A DNA stretch of 64,000 bases from Porpolomopsis calyptriformis (taxonomy: Eukaryota; Basidiomycota; Agaricomycetes; Agaricales; Hygrophoraceae), in NCBI GenBank assembly GCA_951640195.1, contig OX621171.1:1178001-1242000 (forward strand). Direction: 5' to 3'. A program made the position numbers and the translations under genes. Positions 31,641-42,888 of the stretch are shown piece after piece (position 1 is the first letter of the stretch; each line of letters starts with the position of its first letter). The notes beneath the pieces are model-generated. The model was not told the origin of the DNA. It was given only the letters and a program-made list of their open reading frames with translations, and did no database searches.

Positions 31641-32430
31641 TGAGAGGAGTGGTATAGCTATGCAGTCAAGGCTTATAACTCCTCACAGGTAGAAGGACCA
31701 GCGAAGGGATATGGTGCTATTTGTGTGGAGGCAGAAGCTGATTGTTGGCAGATGACGAAAAAAAAGATCCATCTTGATAAAGAAACCCTGCAACGTCATG
31801 CAAAGGGTGGACAAAGTCTTGTTTCTTTCAATGCTCAGAAATCATGGCTGACAGCCCAGGAGACTGAGGAGGTACTTGCATACACAATCAAAATTGCAGA
31901 CTAGGGATTCCCCCTTAGTCACAAGTGGCTTGCAGAACATGTCAACAAGATATGCCGAGCACAGTTAGGCAGTTTATTTCCTGAGGAGGGGGTTGGAAAA
32001 AACTAGAGCAAGAGATTTACCGAAAAAAACTCTGAGAGACTCAAACCTTACTAGTCTCATGCGCTTGACCACTCTCAAGCTTATGCAGTCAACCCCAACA
32101 CAAAGGAAACATATTTCAGGTTGCTGGAGGAGACCATTAAAGGTGGTGGGTGTGAGGAACCTATTTTGACAGAGCTCATCTATGGTGTTGATGAAACAGG
32201 GATCCAGTTGGGGGTAGGGAGAAGGGAGCGTGTCTTTGGAGGTACTGGAAAGAAAAATCAGCATCAAGTATGAAGTGGAGACTGAGAAAACATTACCATG
32301 ATTGTTACCATTTGCGCTGATGGGACATGCACACCTCCTGCTGTTGTCTTCAAAGGTGATGGATATCAAGTTTCCTGGAAACAAAGTAATCCTCTCAATG
32401 CATCGTACATAAATTTCTCCATATAAAATC
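31640..32430 (+). pseudogene. Pogo-like (DDE_1) transposase relic, cut by LTR-A copy 2
   Basis: The frame reads AVKAYNSSQVEGPAKGYGAI, LQRHAKGGQSLVSFNAQKSW and YTIKIAD.GFPLSHKWLAEH, the CENP-B/pogo helix-turn-helix region. It continues with SERLKPY, TYFRLLEETI, LIYGVDETGIQLGVGRRERV and ENITMIVTICADGTCTPPAV, the start of the DDE nuclease with its first aspartate in VDETG. In-frame stops occur, for example after TIKIAD and after RLKPY. It ends at NPLNAS, followed by a GT that matches the intron donor at the same codon in the pogo element at 56371. LTR-A copy 2 sits 20 bp into that intron. Confidence 0.85.
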
Positions 32431-33898
32431 TGTCACAACTGTAGTTGCAAGTCTTTTCGTTAATCACAAGGCAGGCCTTGGAGCTTAATAAGTCCAGAAG
32501 GATATAGAAAAAGGTTCTGACAGGAACGTCTTCGAAAAGAGTAATGATTCCTTCAGTGTTAAGTTGGACTTCTATAAAGAAGTTATTTTGTGGGTTAAAT
32601 CCATTGCATGCCTCTGCTGAGAGTTTAGGAAATATAGGCATGAATAGTTGGCTCAATAGTTTCAAGTTTATGTTTCTCTTTCCTTGTTCTGGTGGAAAGG
32701 AAGTCTGATGATTCTGATTGCATTTGTGCTACTACAAGTAATCTCACAGGAGGATGAAGTGATGATCCGCTTTGCCCTCAGGGTTTATATAGTATTTCTA
32801 AAATAGGAGTCATTATGAGTCAGCTTCCGCAGTCACCCCATTTTCTATTGTTCACAGCCTCCAATTTAAGGTTTGCCATTGTTCCTAGTCATACTGTGGA
32901 AGGCTGTGTGTTTCTGATGACTCAACTCTATTGGGCATAGCCTTTCCGCAGTATAAGGCTGTGTCATCCTATGACTGGTTCCTATTGTTCTTCTGGTCAT
33001 GAGATCACTGTTGTTTCTATCTCTTGCCCAGTGTATCAGGTTTCTCTTCTTTAACTGAGGAACCCCCTTTTGGTCCTCCCCTTGTTCGTGGGAATATAAA
33101 AGATGTGGAGTTGTATCCCTATGCTTCAGTTCAATCCTTGTCAATCATCATGACTCCCTCCCACCAAGGCCACTACGTCTGATTCTTCAAGCAGTCTGGG
33201 GTGGTGCACTGCACCACTCCTGTCTTCCTTGATTGCAATTCTTTCCACTACTACCTTCAGCGCACCCCTTCTGATGCTGACCTCTGTTGGTCCTCCTTCT
33301 CTTGTTTTGCTTGCGGTGGCCAGCACAAAGTTAGGAAGTGTCCATATGTTTGCTGGCTGATCCAGCATGTTTGTGGCTTGATAGAGGATCCACTTGGTAT
33401 GTATCTTGTTTTGTCTTTATTAGTCTATGTTTGTTGATAATAGGCTTTTCCCTTTTTAGCTTGGGATAATGACGCCCCTCCCCCTAGTTCCAAGCTCCCT
33501 TTAGAGGAGCGAGTTGATTGGAGTTCCGATCGTTGGGGACATCCCCTCCCCTTTGATGATCCTAAGCCTGAGGATTGGGCTGCCAGTCCCCCTTTCTGTC
33601 CTTGGACCCCTGGTCCAATGAGTGTTTTGTCTAGTGGTAAGCCATCAATTCTCTCACCCTCTTCATGTTTATTGACCCTTTATTTCTTAGTAGAAGATTT
33701 GTCGTTGTTGACTAATGTCAACGTCAAGATTGAGGAGGAAGAAGTTCCTCCCAGTTTGTTGTGGAGTCCTACCAACAATTGGTTGGGTGAGGAAGCGAGA
33801 AAGATAGCGATGGGTTTCATCGAGGGGAAGGCTGCTGAGTTGCAGGCCTCCAGTGGTGACACTAACAGGGCAATCTACTGGGGTAATAAGTTGGCCGC
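32431..33898 (+). repeat. LTR-A copy 2, truncated by element B
   Basis: It begins TGTCACAACTG like copy 1 and follows it to ttggccgc (33898), where the LTR of element B starts. About 230 bp of the 3' end are missing here. Both TATA boxes are kept. Confidence 0.85.
33150..33898 (+). pseudogene. LTR-A mini-gene, copy 2
   Basis: It has the same exons and intron sites as copy 1, from ATG 33150. Codon 11 is TGA (33180-33182) where copy 1 has CGA (27765-27767), a CpG to TpG nonsense change. The cysteine motif is CFACGGQHKVRKC. The second intron ends TTTCTTAG. The 3' end is lost to element B. Confidence 0.75.
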
Positions 33899-34506
33899 TG
33901 ATATGACCCCTCCATCCCCTGACCACTGTATATTCAACTATACGAATACTAGACGCCTATCAAGTCCTTCGAATACGAACATGAACCCTGCGAATGCTCC
34001 TGATAGCTCCCAAACGTCCTGAACAACTTCGAGAATCATCAAACGCTCTGAACACGATCGAAGCTTTCCGAACGCGAATGAAAGTTTGTATATCAAAGGG
34101 AAGACTCTATTCAAAGGCATCAGTTCTCTTCTATTTCTCCCTTTTCATTCGATTCCTTCATTCCCATTCACTACTTTCCCCTTAGATCATTAGAGAGGCT
34201 CTCCTTTTATCATATACATTCAAAGGGATCCTTGTACTAGAAGATATATATACTGTATGTTGTAGCTAGTGATCAAACAAGTTAGATATTCACTTCTCTC
34301 TCACTCTCAAGTCCAGATCTTCTAAAACTTCCTCTCAATTTCCTCTTTCGACTTTCTGATCCTTCCGATTCCCCGATCGATCACGTTTGCAAATGATCGA
34401 AGACTCCCTTTCCACAATTATTGATCATAGGCTGTGTCGAGACTCTTTATAGTTGTCCTCACACCTTGTTCTGTGTTCGGTTCTCATACATGAAGCAGAT
34501 GTATCA
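33899..34506 (+). repeat. 5' LTR of element B
   Basis: 608 bp from tgatatgacccc to gcagatgtatca; the same family as 29213-29790 and 60979-61585. Three bases later comes tggagcccaccgcgaggg, a TGG-starting sequence that looks like a tRNA primer-binding site (34510-34527). Confidence 0.85.
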
Positions 34507-35145
34507 TTTTGGAGCCCACCGCGAGGGCCCACTATTAAATCTTAAAAGATTCCTTCGACTCAGTCCTTTGAACCGCCATTCCCGACGCACAATTGAGTCA
34601 CTTGAAGCACAACCTTATGAGATAGATTCACTCAGAACACTGATCTGACCCAACTAACACTTCCCAGCTCTCAAATAAATCGAAATTCAACTTCGATCAA
34701 CCAACCTGATTTGCCCAATGAACCCTCCTCTGCCATATTGCTTTCGTCATTATCTTCTATTTCTACAATGACTACAGTGTCTCAAAAAACTGTTTAGATG
34801 TTTTGCACTTTTGTAAAGATTTATAAATAACTTAGGGAATTCCTATCCAAAAAATATGAAAAAAATAACAAGAGGAAGGTATGCTTCTTGCCTATCTAGG
34901 TATACAATATCACAGTCATCACATTTCCTATTATGGTAATATTAATTCAACAATGAAGGAGTATCATCTGGATAGTTTTTTTGCATATATCTTATTTCCA
35001 TTTAAGTGTACTCTAGTCATGTGATTTCTACTGTGGCTGTGCTGAATTTTGTTGTGGCTGTGCACAATTAAACAAAGTCATGTGATCAAGGTGGATTTTC
35101 ATATATATACCAAGCAATTCTCTCTTAATTCCCCATTACCCAAAG

Positions 35146-36150
35146 ATGAAATCACTTTCTACTGATACTCAACATACTATCCTCTCTATGCTTGAAAATG
35201 GCCATTCCTGTTGCAATATTGCTACCAGGCTTCATATTGGTCATTCTACTGTCTCAGAACTTTGCTCTTGTATCCTCACCCCCCTCCCAACCAACACTAG
35301 TGGTAGACTTACCAAGCTTACTACCTATGATTGTCATCACCTCACTTGACTTATAACCACTGGCCAAGCTGATACTGCCACCCAACTCAAAAAGGTTGTT
35401 GGCACTGATGTCAGTACCCAAACCATCAGAAATGCTCTTAAGAAAGAGGATATGCAAGCCATTGTCAAGACCAAGAAGCCTCTTCTTCATCCTCACCATA
35501 TATGCCAGCGATACGATTTTACCCTCAAGTACCAACACTGGACTGAAGAAGACTGGTTTCATGTTGTTTGGTCTGATGAAACCAAGATTAATCATTTGGG
35601 GTCTGATGGAAGGCTTTGGGTGTGGAAAAAAAGAGGAGCTCCTCAAACAGCACAGCATGTGAAAGGAACTGTGAAGTTTGGAGGAGGAAGTTTAATAGTT
35701 TGGGGATGTATAACACCTCATGGAGTGGGCTATATGTGCAGGATAGATGGGAGGATGGATGCACCACTATACCAGGAGATTCTGGAGGATTATCTCTTTA
35801 AAACAGTGGACTACTATGATATGGACTGCAACACTTTTATCTTCCAGCAAGATAACGACTCCAAGCATACCTCCAAACTGGTCTCAAAGTGGTTCATTAA
35901 GAATCAGGTTGAACTCCTAGACTGGCCTGCTCAGTCTCCTGATCTTAATCCAATTGAACATCTTTGGTCCCACCTCAAAAGAAGACTCAATTCATATCCA
36001 GTTCCCCCCAAGAGTATTCCCAAGTTATAGGAGAGGGTAGAGGTGGAGTGGGAGAAGATTCCTAAGGAAACATGTTTGGATTTGATCAAGAGTATGCCTA
36101 GAATAGTTGCAGCAGTATTAAAAGCTAAAGGAGGATATACAAAGTACTAG
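35146..36150 (+). pseudogene. Tc1-like transposase (DD34E) with two nonsense codons
   Basis: The frame starts MKSLSTDTQHTILSMLENGH and has a helix-turn-helix region (CCNIATRLHIGHSTVSEL). The nuclease carries WSDETKI (first D), FQQDNDSKHTS (second D) and SPDLNPIEHLW (E), with 34 residues between the second D and the E, as in Tc1. It closes KAKGGYTKY and TAG at 36148. TGA at 35347-35349 and TAG at 36028-36030 break it. Apart from these stops the frame is intact, so the copy is fairly young. Confidence 0.92.
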
Positions 36151-36376
36151 AATTGTAACTTTATCTTTGTAAAAAGTATGTGCAAAAAAACTGTCCAGAT
36201 GATACTCCTTCATTATTGAATTAATATTACCATAATAGGAAATGTGATGACTGTGATATTGTATACCTAGATAGGCAAGAAGCATACCTTCCTCTTGTTA
36301 TTTTTTTCATATTTTTTAGATAGAAATTACCTAAGTTATTTATGAATCTTTACAAAAGTGCAAAACATCTGGACAG

Positions 36377-36745
36377 TGTCACGGACACTTTTTTCTTTTT
36401 CTTTTTAGTCATACTTGATTAGTCTCCATTCCGTTCATCCTTCCGCTTTACCACTTTATATATAGAGACTGATCACATGTACCTTCCTTCCGACTCTTCA
36501 TGAGTCACATTCCGTTTCCATTATTCTTTTTGTGACTCTTCACTAGTCACATTCCGGATTCCGCTTTGTAATCGTACATACGACTGACTCATGGCGACTC
36601 AGGTAGTTAGTATATAAAGCCTGACCTCTAGTCAGTAGGTTAAGTTCGATTCCTAGTTAGCTCCCCCACTCTTTAGTCAAATTCCATTTCCTCATCAGCC
36701 CCTCCAACGCGAGAAGTAAAACCCTTCAACTACCAAATCATAACA
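36377..36745 (+). repeat. Solo LTR of the D family inside the Tc1 right inverted repeat
   Basis: 369 bp, TGTCACGG...ATAACA, with the duplication GACAG at 36372-36376 and 36746-36750. TATA box tatataaag at 36611. It shares its ends and promoter region with the LTR at 40315-40714. Confidence 0.9.
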
Positions 36746-38300
36746 GACAGTTTTTTGAGACACTGTATGATGACCCCACCAAACCTAGTAATGCCCGCTT
36801 GCGGTCACTCAACTGCCCCGAAGTTCAATCCCAAACAACCACGAGAACTTCGAAGATACTTCCAAGACCTCAGAGGTCTTTTCGCTAATTGTAGCATCAC
36901 CGACGACGATACTAAGAAAACCTACACCTGCAAGTACGTCGACATCGATACCTCCGAACTCTGGGAATACCAAATGGAGTTCCAAGCTGGACACACCTTC
37001 GAAGAATTTGTCGCCGCCATTTACAAGCTATACCCAGGATCAGAAGACAATCGAAAGTGGTCCATCGCCAATATGGACAAGATAGTCAGAGAACAGCTTC
37101 AACTAGGAATCATGAACACAAATGAACTTGGAGCGTATTTCTGATCGTTCCTTGCAATCACCAAATTCTTGCGATTGAAGAACAGAATCTCCAAAGTGGA
37201 ACAAAGTCACGCCTTCGTCCGAGGATTCCAACCCAAACTCTGGTCTAGGATCGTCTGACGACTGGAAATCAAGTTCCCCGACCACTTCCCCAACGATCCT
37301 TACAGGGTAAATGATATCAATGAGGCGGCTCATTTCATTCTCTATGGAACATCTCCGAACACCTTTCTACCGCGCGAAACTATGACTACGATGATGACTA
37401 CTGCCCCCGCCACGAAACAAGAAGACCTCAGTATCTTCATGGAAAAACTAATGACTACGCTCGTCAAAACCCTGGACAATAGAGGTCCCCCAAAACGAAA
37501 CCTGCCCCCTCAATCACCACAATCTTCGGAAAGATGACCCAATGCTCCTGACCCATTCGAACCAAAAACCTGCGTCTTCTGTGGAAGTCCCGATCACTTC
37601 ATCAGAAGCTGCCCAACCTGCCATGAATATATCCAAAATGGTCGATGCAAAAAGAACTTTGAAGGAAGAATCATACTCCCGAATGACAGGTTCGTCCCCC
37701 AGCAAATGCCAGGAAAAACCCTGAAAGAACGAGTGGATGAATGGTACAAGCAAAACCCAACTCCAACTGCTGGAATGATGTATGGAATTTCAGCAGGTAT
37801 CTAACGCAATCCAGCGACCAAAATGTACCAACTATCCGCCGACGAACAGATCGCTGCTCTCGAAAAATAAATCTTCACGCTAAGGAGCAAGAAGACATTC
37901 AATGGAGTAGAAATCGTTTGGCCTTGATGACAGGAACCCGAGAAAGAGAAAGCGGCCAACAAACAATTGAGTGCTCCAATCGTGACTACCCCAACTCAGC
38001 CAGCTATGCAGGAACATCCATTCGTGAAAGCAAAAGAGTCTAACTACGTACCACCCCACATCCGAAACTTTGGCTCTCCAATGGCGAAGAGAGACAAAGA
38101 CCCCTCGTACCACACTCAAGCGCCGATTCAAGACTCGAAAATCGCCTCCGACGTCTATACTTGTTCGATGAAAACCCCTTGTGTCACGCTATCCCCTGAG
38201 GAGTTGCTCTCCCTCTCACCCGAAGTCCGATTGAAGGTTTGAGAGGCAGTAACCCCTAAACGAACTCAGCCTCCTAGTTGACCGATCGCGGTCAAAACTG

Positions 38301-38880
38301 TTGAAGTGGAAGCGATTCCGAATGACACTCTTCCCTATTGCGACAACGACAATTGTTCCATCACCATTCCTGACCCCAAACACCCTCTCATCTGACGAAA
38401 CCCCTCACACCATTACCGTCGCAAAAGAATCGCACGCTCTCCGATCGATTGTCATGTTGATCAATCATAAAGAAACGATTGAGTGTATTGTCGATCCCGG
38501 ATCTCAAATAATCACTATGTCCAAAGCCGTTTGTCATGACCTAGGACTCATCTACAACCTGACTATCTAACTAAACATGCAATCAGCCAACGGCAAAATA
38601 GACCAGTCGTTAGGTCTCACGAGGAATGTCCCCTGTCAAATTGGCGACATAACCCTCTACCTACAGATCCATGTCATTCACACTCCCACCTACAATATCC
38701 TGCTCGGAAGACCGTTCGACGTTTTAGCTCAAAGTCTTGTTAAGAATTTCGCCGATGAAAACCAGATGATTACTATTTGCGATCTGAATAGCGGAAGGAC
38801 CATCACGATTCCGACGGTTCCACGAGGCCTACTGAAGCATCGTTCGGATTTTCGCTCATTGAGGATTTGATTCCTGATCA
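38301..38880 (+). pseudogene. Protease region of element B
   Basis: Retropepsin-like sequence: HALRSIVMLINHKETIECIV, then DPGSQIITMSKAVCHDLGL, where the usual D-T/S-G is DPGS, and further YNILLGRPFDVLAQS. A stop at 38568-38570 (TI then TAA) separates the two halves; element F has a sense codon (Q) at this place. The protease would mature Gag-Pol. Pol continues to 39150 with MEIATFLASKKKYKPISKKV and stops at element C. Confidence 0.75.
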
Positions 38881-39150
38881 AGGAGAGATTGCGATAATTC
38901 TAGATTACGACCACGCTACATCTATGCTATCTATCAATTCCTGTGTGCCTCTATACGCAACAAATAAAGTTTCAACAGTTTCCTATGCCTATTTATCCGC
39001 TTGTGACCTCCCCGACCTTATCTATAAATCTCGATCAACTAGCGATCGACCTTCTGATTCCGACCATCTCAATCGATCGATGGAAATTGCAACCTTCCTT
39101 GCATCAAAAAAGAAATATAAACCCATCTCAAAGAAAGTTCACTTCATAGT

Positions 39151-39499
39151 TGTTATGATGCATCCTTTTTCTTCTATCTTATTGCAATCCTTCCCTAATC
39201 TTATCTCTTCCCCACCTTCCTTTATTATCTATTTCCTTGTTGATTAGAGGGATTACTGCCATTGGTCAGCAATGACACCATCCACAGTTGCACAGCAATG
39301 CGCAGCAGCTGAGTCAGCCATTCCATGGATTGTTGTTGAGACGTAGGATTCAAACTCAGAGTAGATAAGTAGCGTAGTCAGAGTTTGTATTCCCCAGTTT
39401 CAATCTCAACAAAGACACCCCACTCTAACCCTTGGTTAGAGTCTCTGTCCTTTCCGTTGAGCATCCCTAAGCCGACCAGGAGACCACTGTGCCTTAACA
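39151..39499 (+). repeat. 5' LTR of element C
   Basis: 349 bp from tgttatgatg to gccttaaca, distantly like the LTR of element E in its 3' half (ccattccatgg, tagataagtag, agtttcaatctc). The primer site gaagatcgaaact directly follows and pairs at 10 of 13 bases with agtttcaatctca at 39396 in the LTR. Confidence 0.75.
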
Positions 39500-39689
39500 G
39501 AAGATCGAAACTCTCCTCCCCCTCTGCTTTTCTCCACAACAATCCCTGGACAAGATTCGTCTGATCATTTCCGCTACCGTGTTAGCCGAACAATTGCCTT
39601 GGAATCCCACCTCGGACCTCCCCCGCAAGACCAACCTCTCTCATTTGGAAAACCACAGGTGACTCTGACATCCCCACACGGTATCCAAC

Positions 39690-40314
39690 TTGACCATCAC
39701 CCTGGCCTCGCACTCTCCATCACCGCCCCCACCCTACACCCTCGCTAACCCCAAACCCCATCAGGCCTCGACGTCCGAGCTTATTAGCAACGAGTGTCTG
39801 ATTGCCGCAGCCGCATTAGACTTGTCGCCACTCGAGCTTGATTCCCTCATGGAGCAGCTCAACCTGTTGGTCGATGAATTCTTCACACCCAACCTCGCCC
39901 TATCCCCGCCTTTGTCCCCTTTGTCCTCCTCATCCGAGGAATCCTTTGATACTGCTCCCTCTTCCCCGATCGAAGACCTGTTCAATCCCGCAACACTCCT
40001 TGAAGTAGAGCCGGTTGTCCATCTCCAAGTTCGTGTTCGTGTCTATCACCCCCATCATCTCAAAGAACAAGCCGTCATCCCCATCATCTGCATTTTCCAA
40101 CAACGTGGAACCCAAGACGTATGAGAACTCCATCTCGTACTTGACCATTGACCACCACGTCTCGTCCATCACGGAGGCCCTCTTACAGCACCTCGGAACC
40201 CGAAGAGGATCTTGAGTACGAAGATGCAGAGGATCACAAGATCCACTCGCCTTTCTCCTCACAACTCCTTCCTCCTCTTCTACCCTCCATCTCTTCGCTC
40301 GAATCCAGGCCCTC
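39690..40314 (+). pseudogene. N-terminal gag of element C, cut by element D
   Basis: A proline/serine-rich frame (SPSPPPPYTLANPKP, FFTPNLALSPPLSPLSSSSEE) is homologous to 19061-19672 in element E, followed after a frame change near 40150 by EPEEDLEYEDAEDHKIHSPFSS, which matches the E-gag region at 19672. The LTR of element D starts at 40315, so capsid and pol are absent. Confidence 0.7.
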
Positions 40315-40714
40315 TGTCACGGACGTAAATTTTCATTCCTTCTCTATGTTAGTCATCTTTGCTTAGTTGGATCAGTCTTATCTTTGTTTGGGATTCCCCA
40401 GGGATTCCCCAGAGTCTCGTATCTTTTCATATATCCTAGATAGGACACCTTTCATTTCCGATGATTATGTTTCATCTCTTCACATGCTCTGAGTCTTCTA
40501 TCATGCTTATCTCTACTCATCGCATGTATTCCTCATGTTTACACTGACTCATCCGCAGTAGTGTAGTCAGTATATAAACTCCTAGTTAGTCGTACTCAGA
40601 CTTTAAGTCTGATTCCTCATTAGCAACCCAATAACTAGGACTTGAGACATTATCACTGTCTTGGGACAGAGCTCTTTGAAGTAAAACCATCTCATCGACA
40701 ACCAGTTTATAACA
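40315..40714 (+). repeat. 5' LTR of element D
   Basis: 400 bp, TGTCACGG...TATAACA, with a TATA box at 40571-40577. aagtctgattcc (40605-40616) pairs at 11 of 12 bases with agaatcagactt directly after the LTR (40715-40726), a self-priming arrangement. Confidence 0.85.
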
Positions 40715-41077
40715 AGAATCAGACTTCCTTCTTGCTCTCTCCCCCCTACTTGATCCACCTTTACTTTCACACTGGACGACGACGATGAGGACCTTTACGA
40801 TCCCTCTGAGCAGAACAATCCTCTTTCACAGTCGCTCTACTCACAAACTCGAATCTTCCCAGACCCCAACAAAGAAGCGAGTCAAGCTCCTTCTTTACCA
40901 GGAATCTCACAGGCTCTAGGAAGAACTCGAAGTGAAACAACTCGCTTACTCGCTGCCGCCCAGTCACAACATCCCATCACTCCCCCTACTGTTAGGTATC
41001 AACCCTTTCCGTTCCAACAACCTACTCGACCTTCTTCACCCTTAACAACACCTTCACCTTCACCATCACCTGATCCA

Positions 41078-42070
41078 ATGGGTTCTCACGCTAATCCCCC
41101 TGTTCCCAACCTTAACGAGATCCTCGCAGTCATGAACGACTTGTGGAGGGAAATGGCCAATCTTCAAGCTTCGAATGCAAACCAGGCGGCAGAGATTCAA
41201 GATCTCCACCAACAACTTGCCACCCAAGCTCAGCCTCAGCCTCCACTGCAACCTCAACCTCCTGCCGCTCCCACCATCAAGATAAAGATGGCCAAGCCAG
41301 ACAAGTTCACTGGTCGACAGCAGGACGTCGACAAATTTATTAACAGCTGCGAATTGTATTTTATGGGAAAGCCATACCGCGATGAACAAAAGATCCCCTT
41401 TGCCCTTTCCTTCATGAAGGGAGCAAATGCCCAAACCTGGTCCGAGAAGGAGACCAATGACATGAGAGCTGTCAATTGGACAGGCCCAACCGCTACCTGG
41501 GTCACGTTTGTAGCTCAATTCCGGACAACGTTCGAAGGAATCGACAGACAGTCTCGTACTCATAACGACATCAAGAATCTCCGCCAGGGAAGGAAGAAGA
41601 TAGAAGATTATAACCTGCACTTCGGCGCTTTACAGGTCGATACTGGTTTCAACGATGCCGCCCTCATTGATCTATACCAAGCTGGACTCAACACCGAGTT
41701 CATTGAATTTGTTTACCGACTCCCCGCCATCCCAACCACACTTCAAGAATGGAAGGACGCCACAACACGATATCAACATCAAAAGGACATTTTGGCCTCA
41801 CAAAAACAGTCCTCTACGTCCTGACCTCAATACTCTAACCCCTTTCCTACCTGAGGATCACACGTGGCTGCAACGATGACCTGCCAAACGACAGCAGCCC
41901 CCACCATCAAAAGAGAAGAGTCTTCCTCTTCTGCCCTTACGATCCCGTACGGAAACTGCTACTCCTGCGGCCAACCAGGGCACTTTGCGAACGCCTGCCC
42001 AAACCGTGTCGCCAGTGATGCGAAAAATCTACCCGATACCTCTTCCTCACGTCGAGGAGGATACTTTTGA
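41078..42070 (+). pseudogene. Gag of element D
   Basis: Frame 41078-41824 (MGSHANPPVPNLNEILAVM) carries a coiled-coil start, then the capsid domain (KPDKFTGRQQDVDKFINSCE, ALSFMKGANAQTWSEKE, FVAQFRTTFEGIDRQS, NLRQGRKKIEDYN). TGA at 41822 breaks it. In another frame the zinc knuckle CYSCGQPGHFANACP (CX2CX4HX4C) follows near 41957-42000. Gag is therefore complete in content but frame-broken. Confidence 0.85.
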
Positions 42071-42273
42071 GGCAGAGGCAGTTACCGAGGACGAGGACGA
42101 GGATGAGGTCACAACATATGTGTCGTTACCACTGAGCCCCACGTGGAGAACGTCAACTCGCCCCCTGCATTGGGAACGAGCGAGACTCCATCGGATATGG
42201 CGAAATCTGGTATACGCAATTGGTCGGATGATCGAAAGAAGAGGCTGGCAGCGGACTTGAAGTCCCAGGGTTT

Positions 42274-42888
42274 TTGAAAGGTTCAGATGATTTGCCCAGC
42301 GTTACGGACCATACCACTCGATGTACCATCACTCCATGCAATTTATTTCAAATTCTTGGTGCTATCGAAAAGGGCGATTCAGGACTTACGATGGACGTTT
42401 GGATCAAAGCTTCAGACAGTGGTCAACGTGTCCCCGCCATGTGTCTTATTGATAGTGGAGCTTCTGGAAACTTTATGGACGAGAACTTTGCAACTCGTCA
42501 CGAATTTACTCTTCAGGATTTGGAAACCCCAATCCCTGTACGGAATGCCGATGGGTCAGAAAACCGAGGAGGCCCGATCGTTTTTGACACAGATGTCTGG
42601 ATAGAAGCTCCAGGTGGACACACCGAAAGGATCCGTTTGGAAGTGACCGACCTCAGATCCAAGATTGATATTATCCTCAGCTACCCATGGCTCAGAGCTC
42701 AAAACCCTAGTATCGATTGGGAGAAGTCAACACTAGCTTTAGGAGGCAAAGAGACTTCTCGTTGGTATTGTAGCAGCGAAGCAGAGCCCTCTGCAGTAGA
42801 ATCGGTCTCACTGGCAATTACAAGTATTTCAAAATCGGACGAATCTCGAGCCAGCACAGTGGAGGAAGATATGGGTTGCTGTTGCTAA
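42274..42888 (+). pseudogene. Protease region of element D, pol truncated
   Basis: The frame holds AMCLIDSGASGNFMDENFA (catalytic DSG), IPVRNADGSENRGG and IILSYPWLRAQNPSIDWE, the retropepsin of Ty3 chromoviruses. It ends at TAA after GCCC. RT, RNase H, integrase and the 3' LTR are absent; the element is truncated near 42880. Confidence 0.8.

Larger units (their letters stand above)
34775..36765 (+). mobile_element. Tc1/mariner element with about 210-bp inverted repeats and TA duplication
   Basis: The ends read CAGTGTCTCAAAAAACTGT inverted, directly flanked by TA at 34773-34774 and 36766-36767. Left inverted repeat 34775-34985. The right one, 36182-36765, is split by a 369-bp solo LTR plus its 5-bp duplication. 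Without that insert the element is 1617 bp. Confidence 0.92.
34768..38300 (+). pseudogene. Gag of element B, interrupted by Tc1 insertion and stops
   Basis: ATG at 34768-34770 is followed by ACTA, then the Tc1 element, then TATGATGACC at 36766. Without the insertion the frame reads on as MTMMTPPNLVMPACG, parallel to element F. Gag sequence follows: KFNPKQPRELRRYFQDLRGL, CKYVDIDTSELWEYQMEF and SIANMDKIVREQ. Stops come at 37142, about 37258 and about 37535. A zinc knuckle CVFCGSPDHFIRSC (CX2CX4HX4C) is near 37570-37612. The tail to 38300 is frame-broken. Confidence 0.8.
33899..39150 (+). mobile_element. Element B: Ty3/gypsy-type retrotransposon, 3' part missing
   Basis: 5' LTR, leader, gag, protease and the beginning of pol are present. 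The element carries a Tc1 insertion in gag codon 3 and is cut at 39151 by the LTR of element C. No 3' LTR was found in the window. Its sister is element F at 53.6-61.6 kb. Confidence 0.8.
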
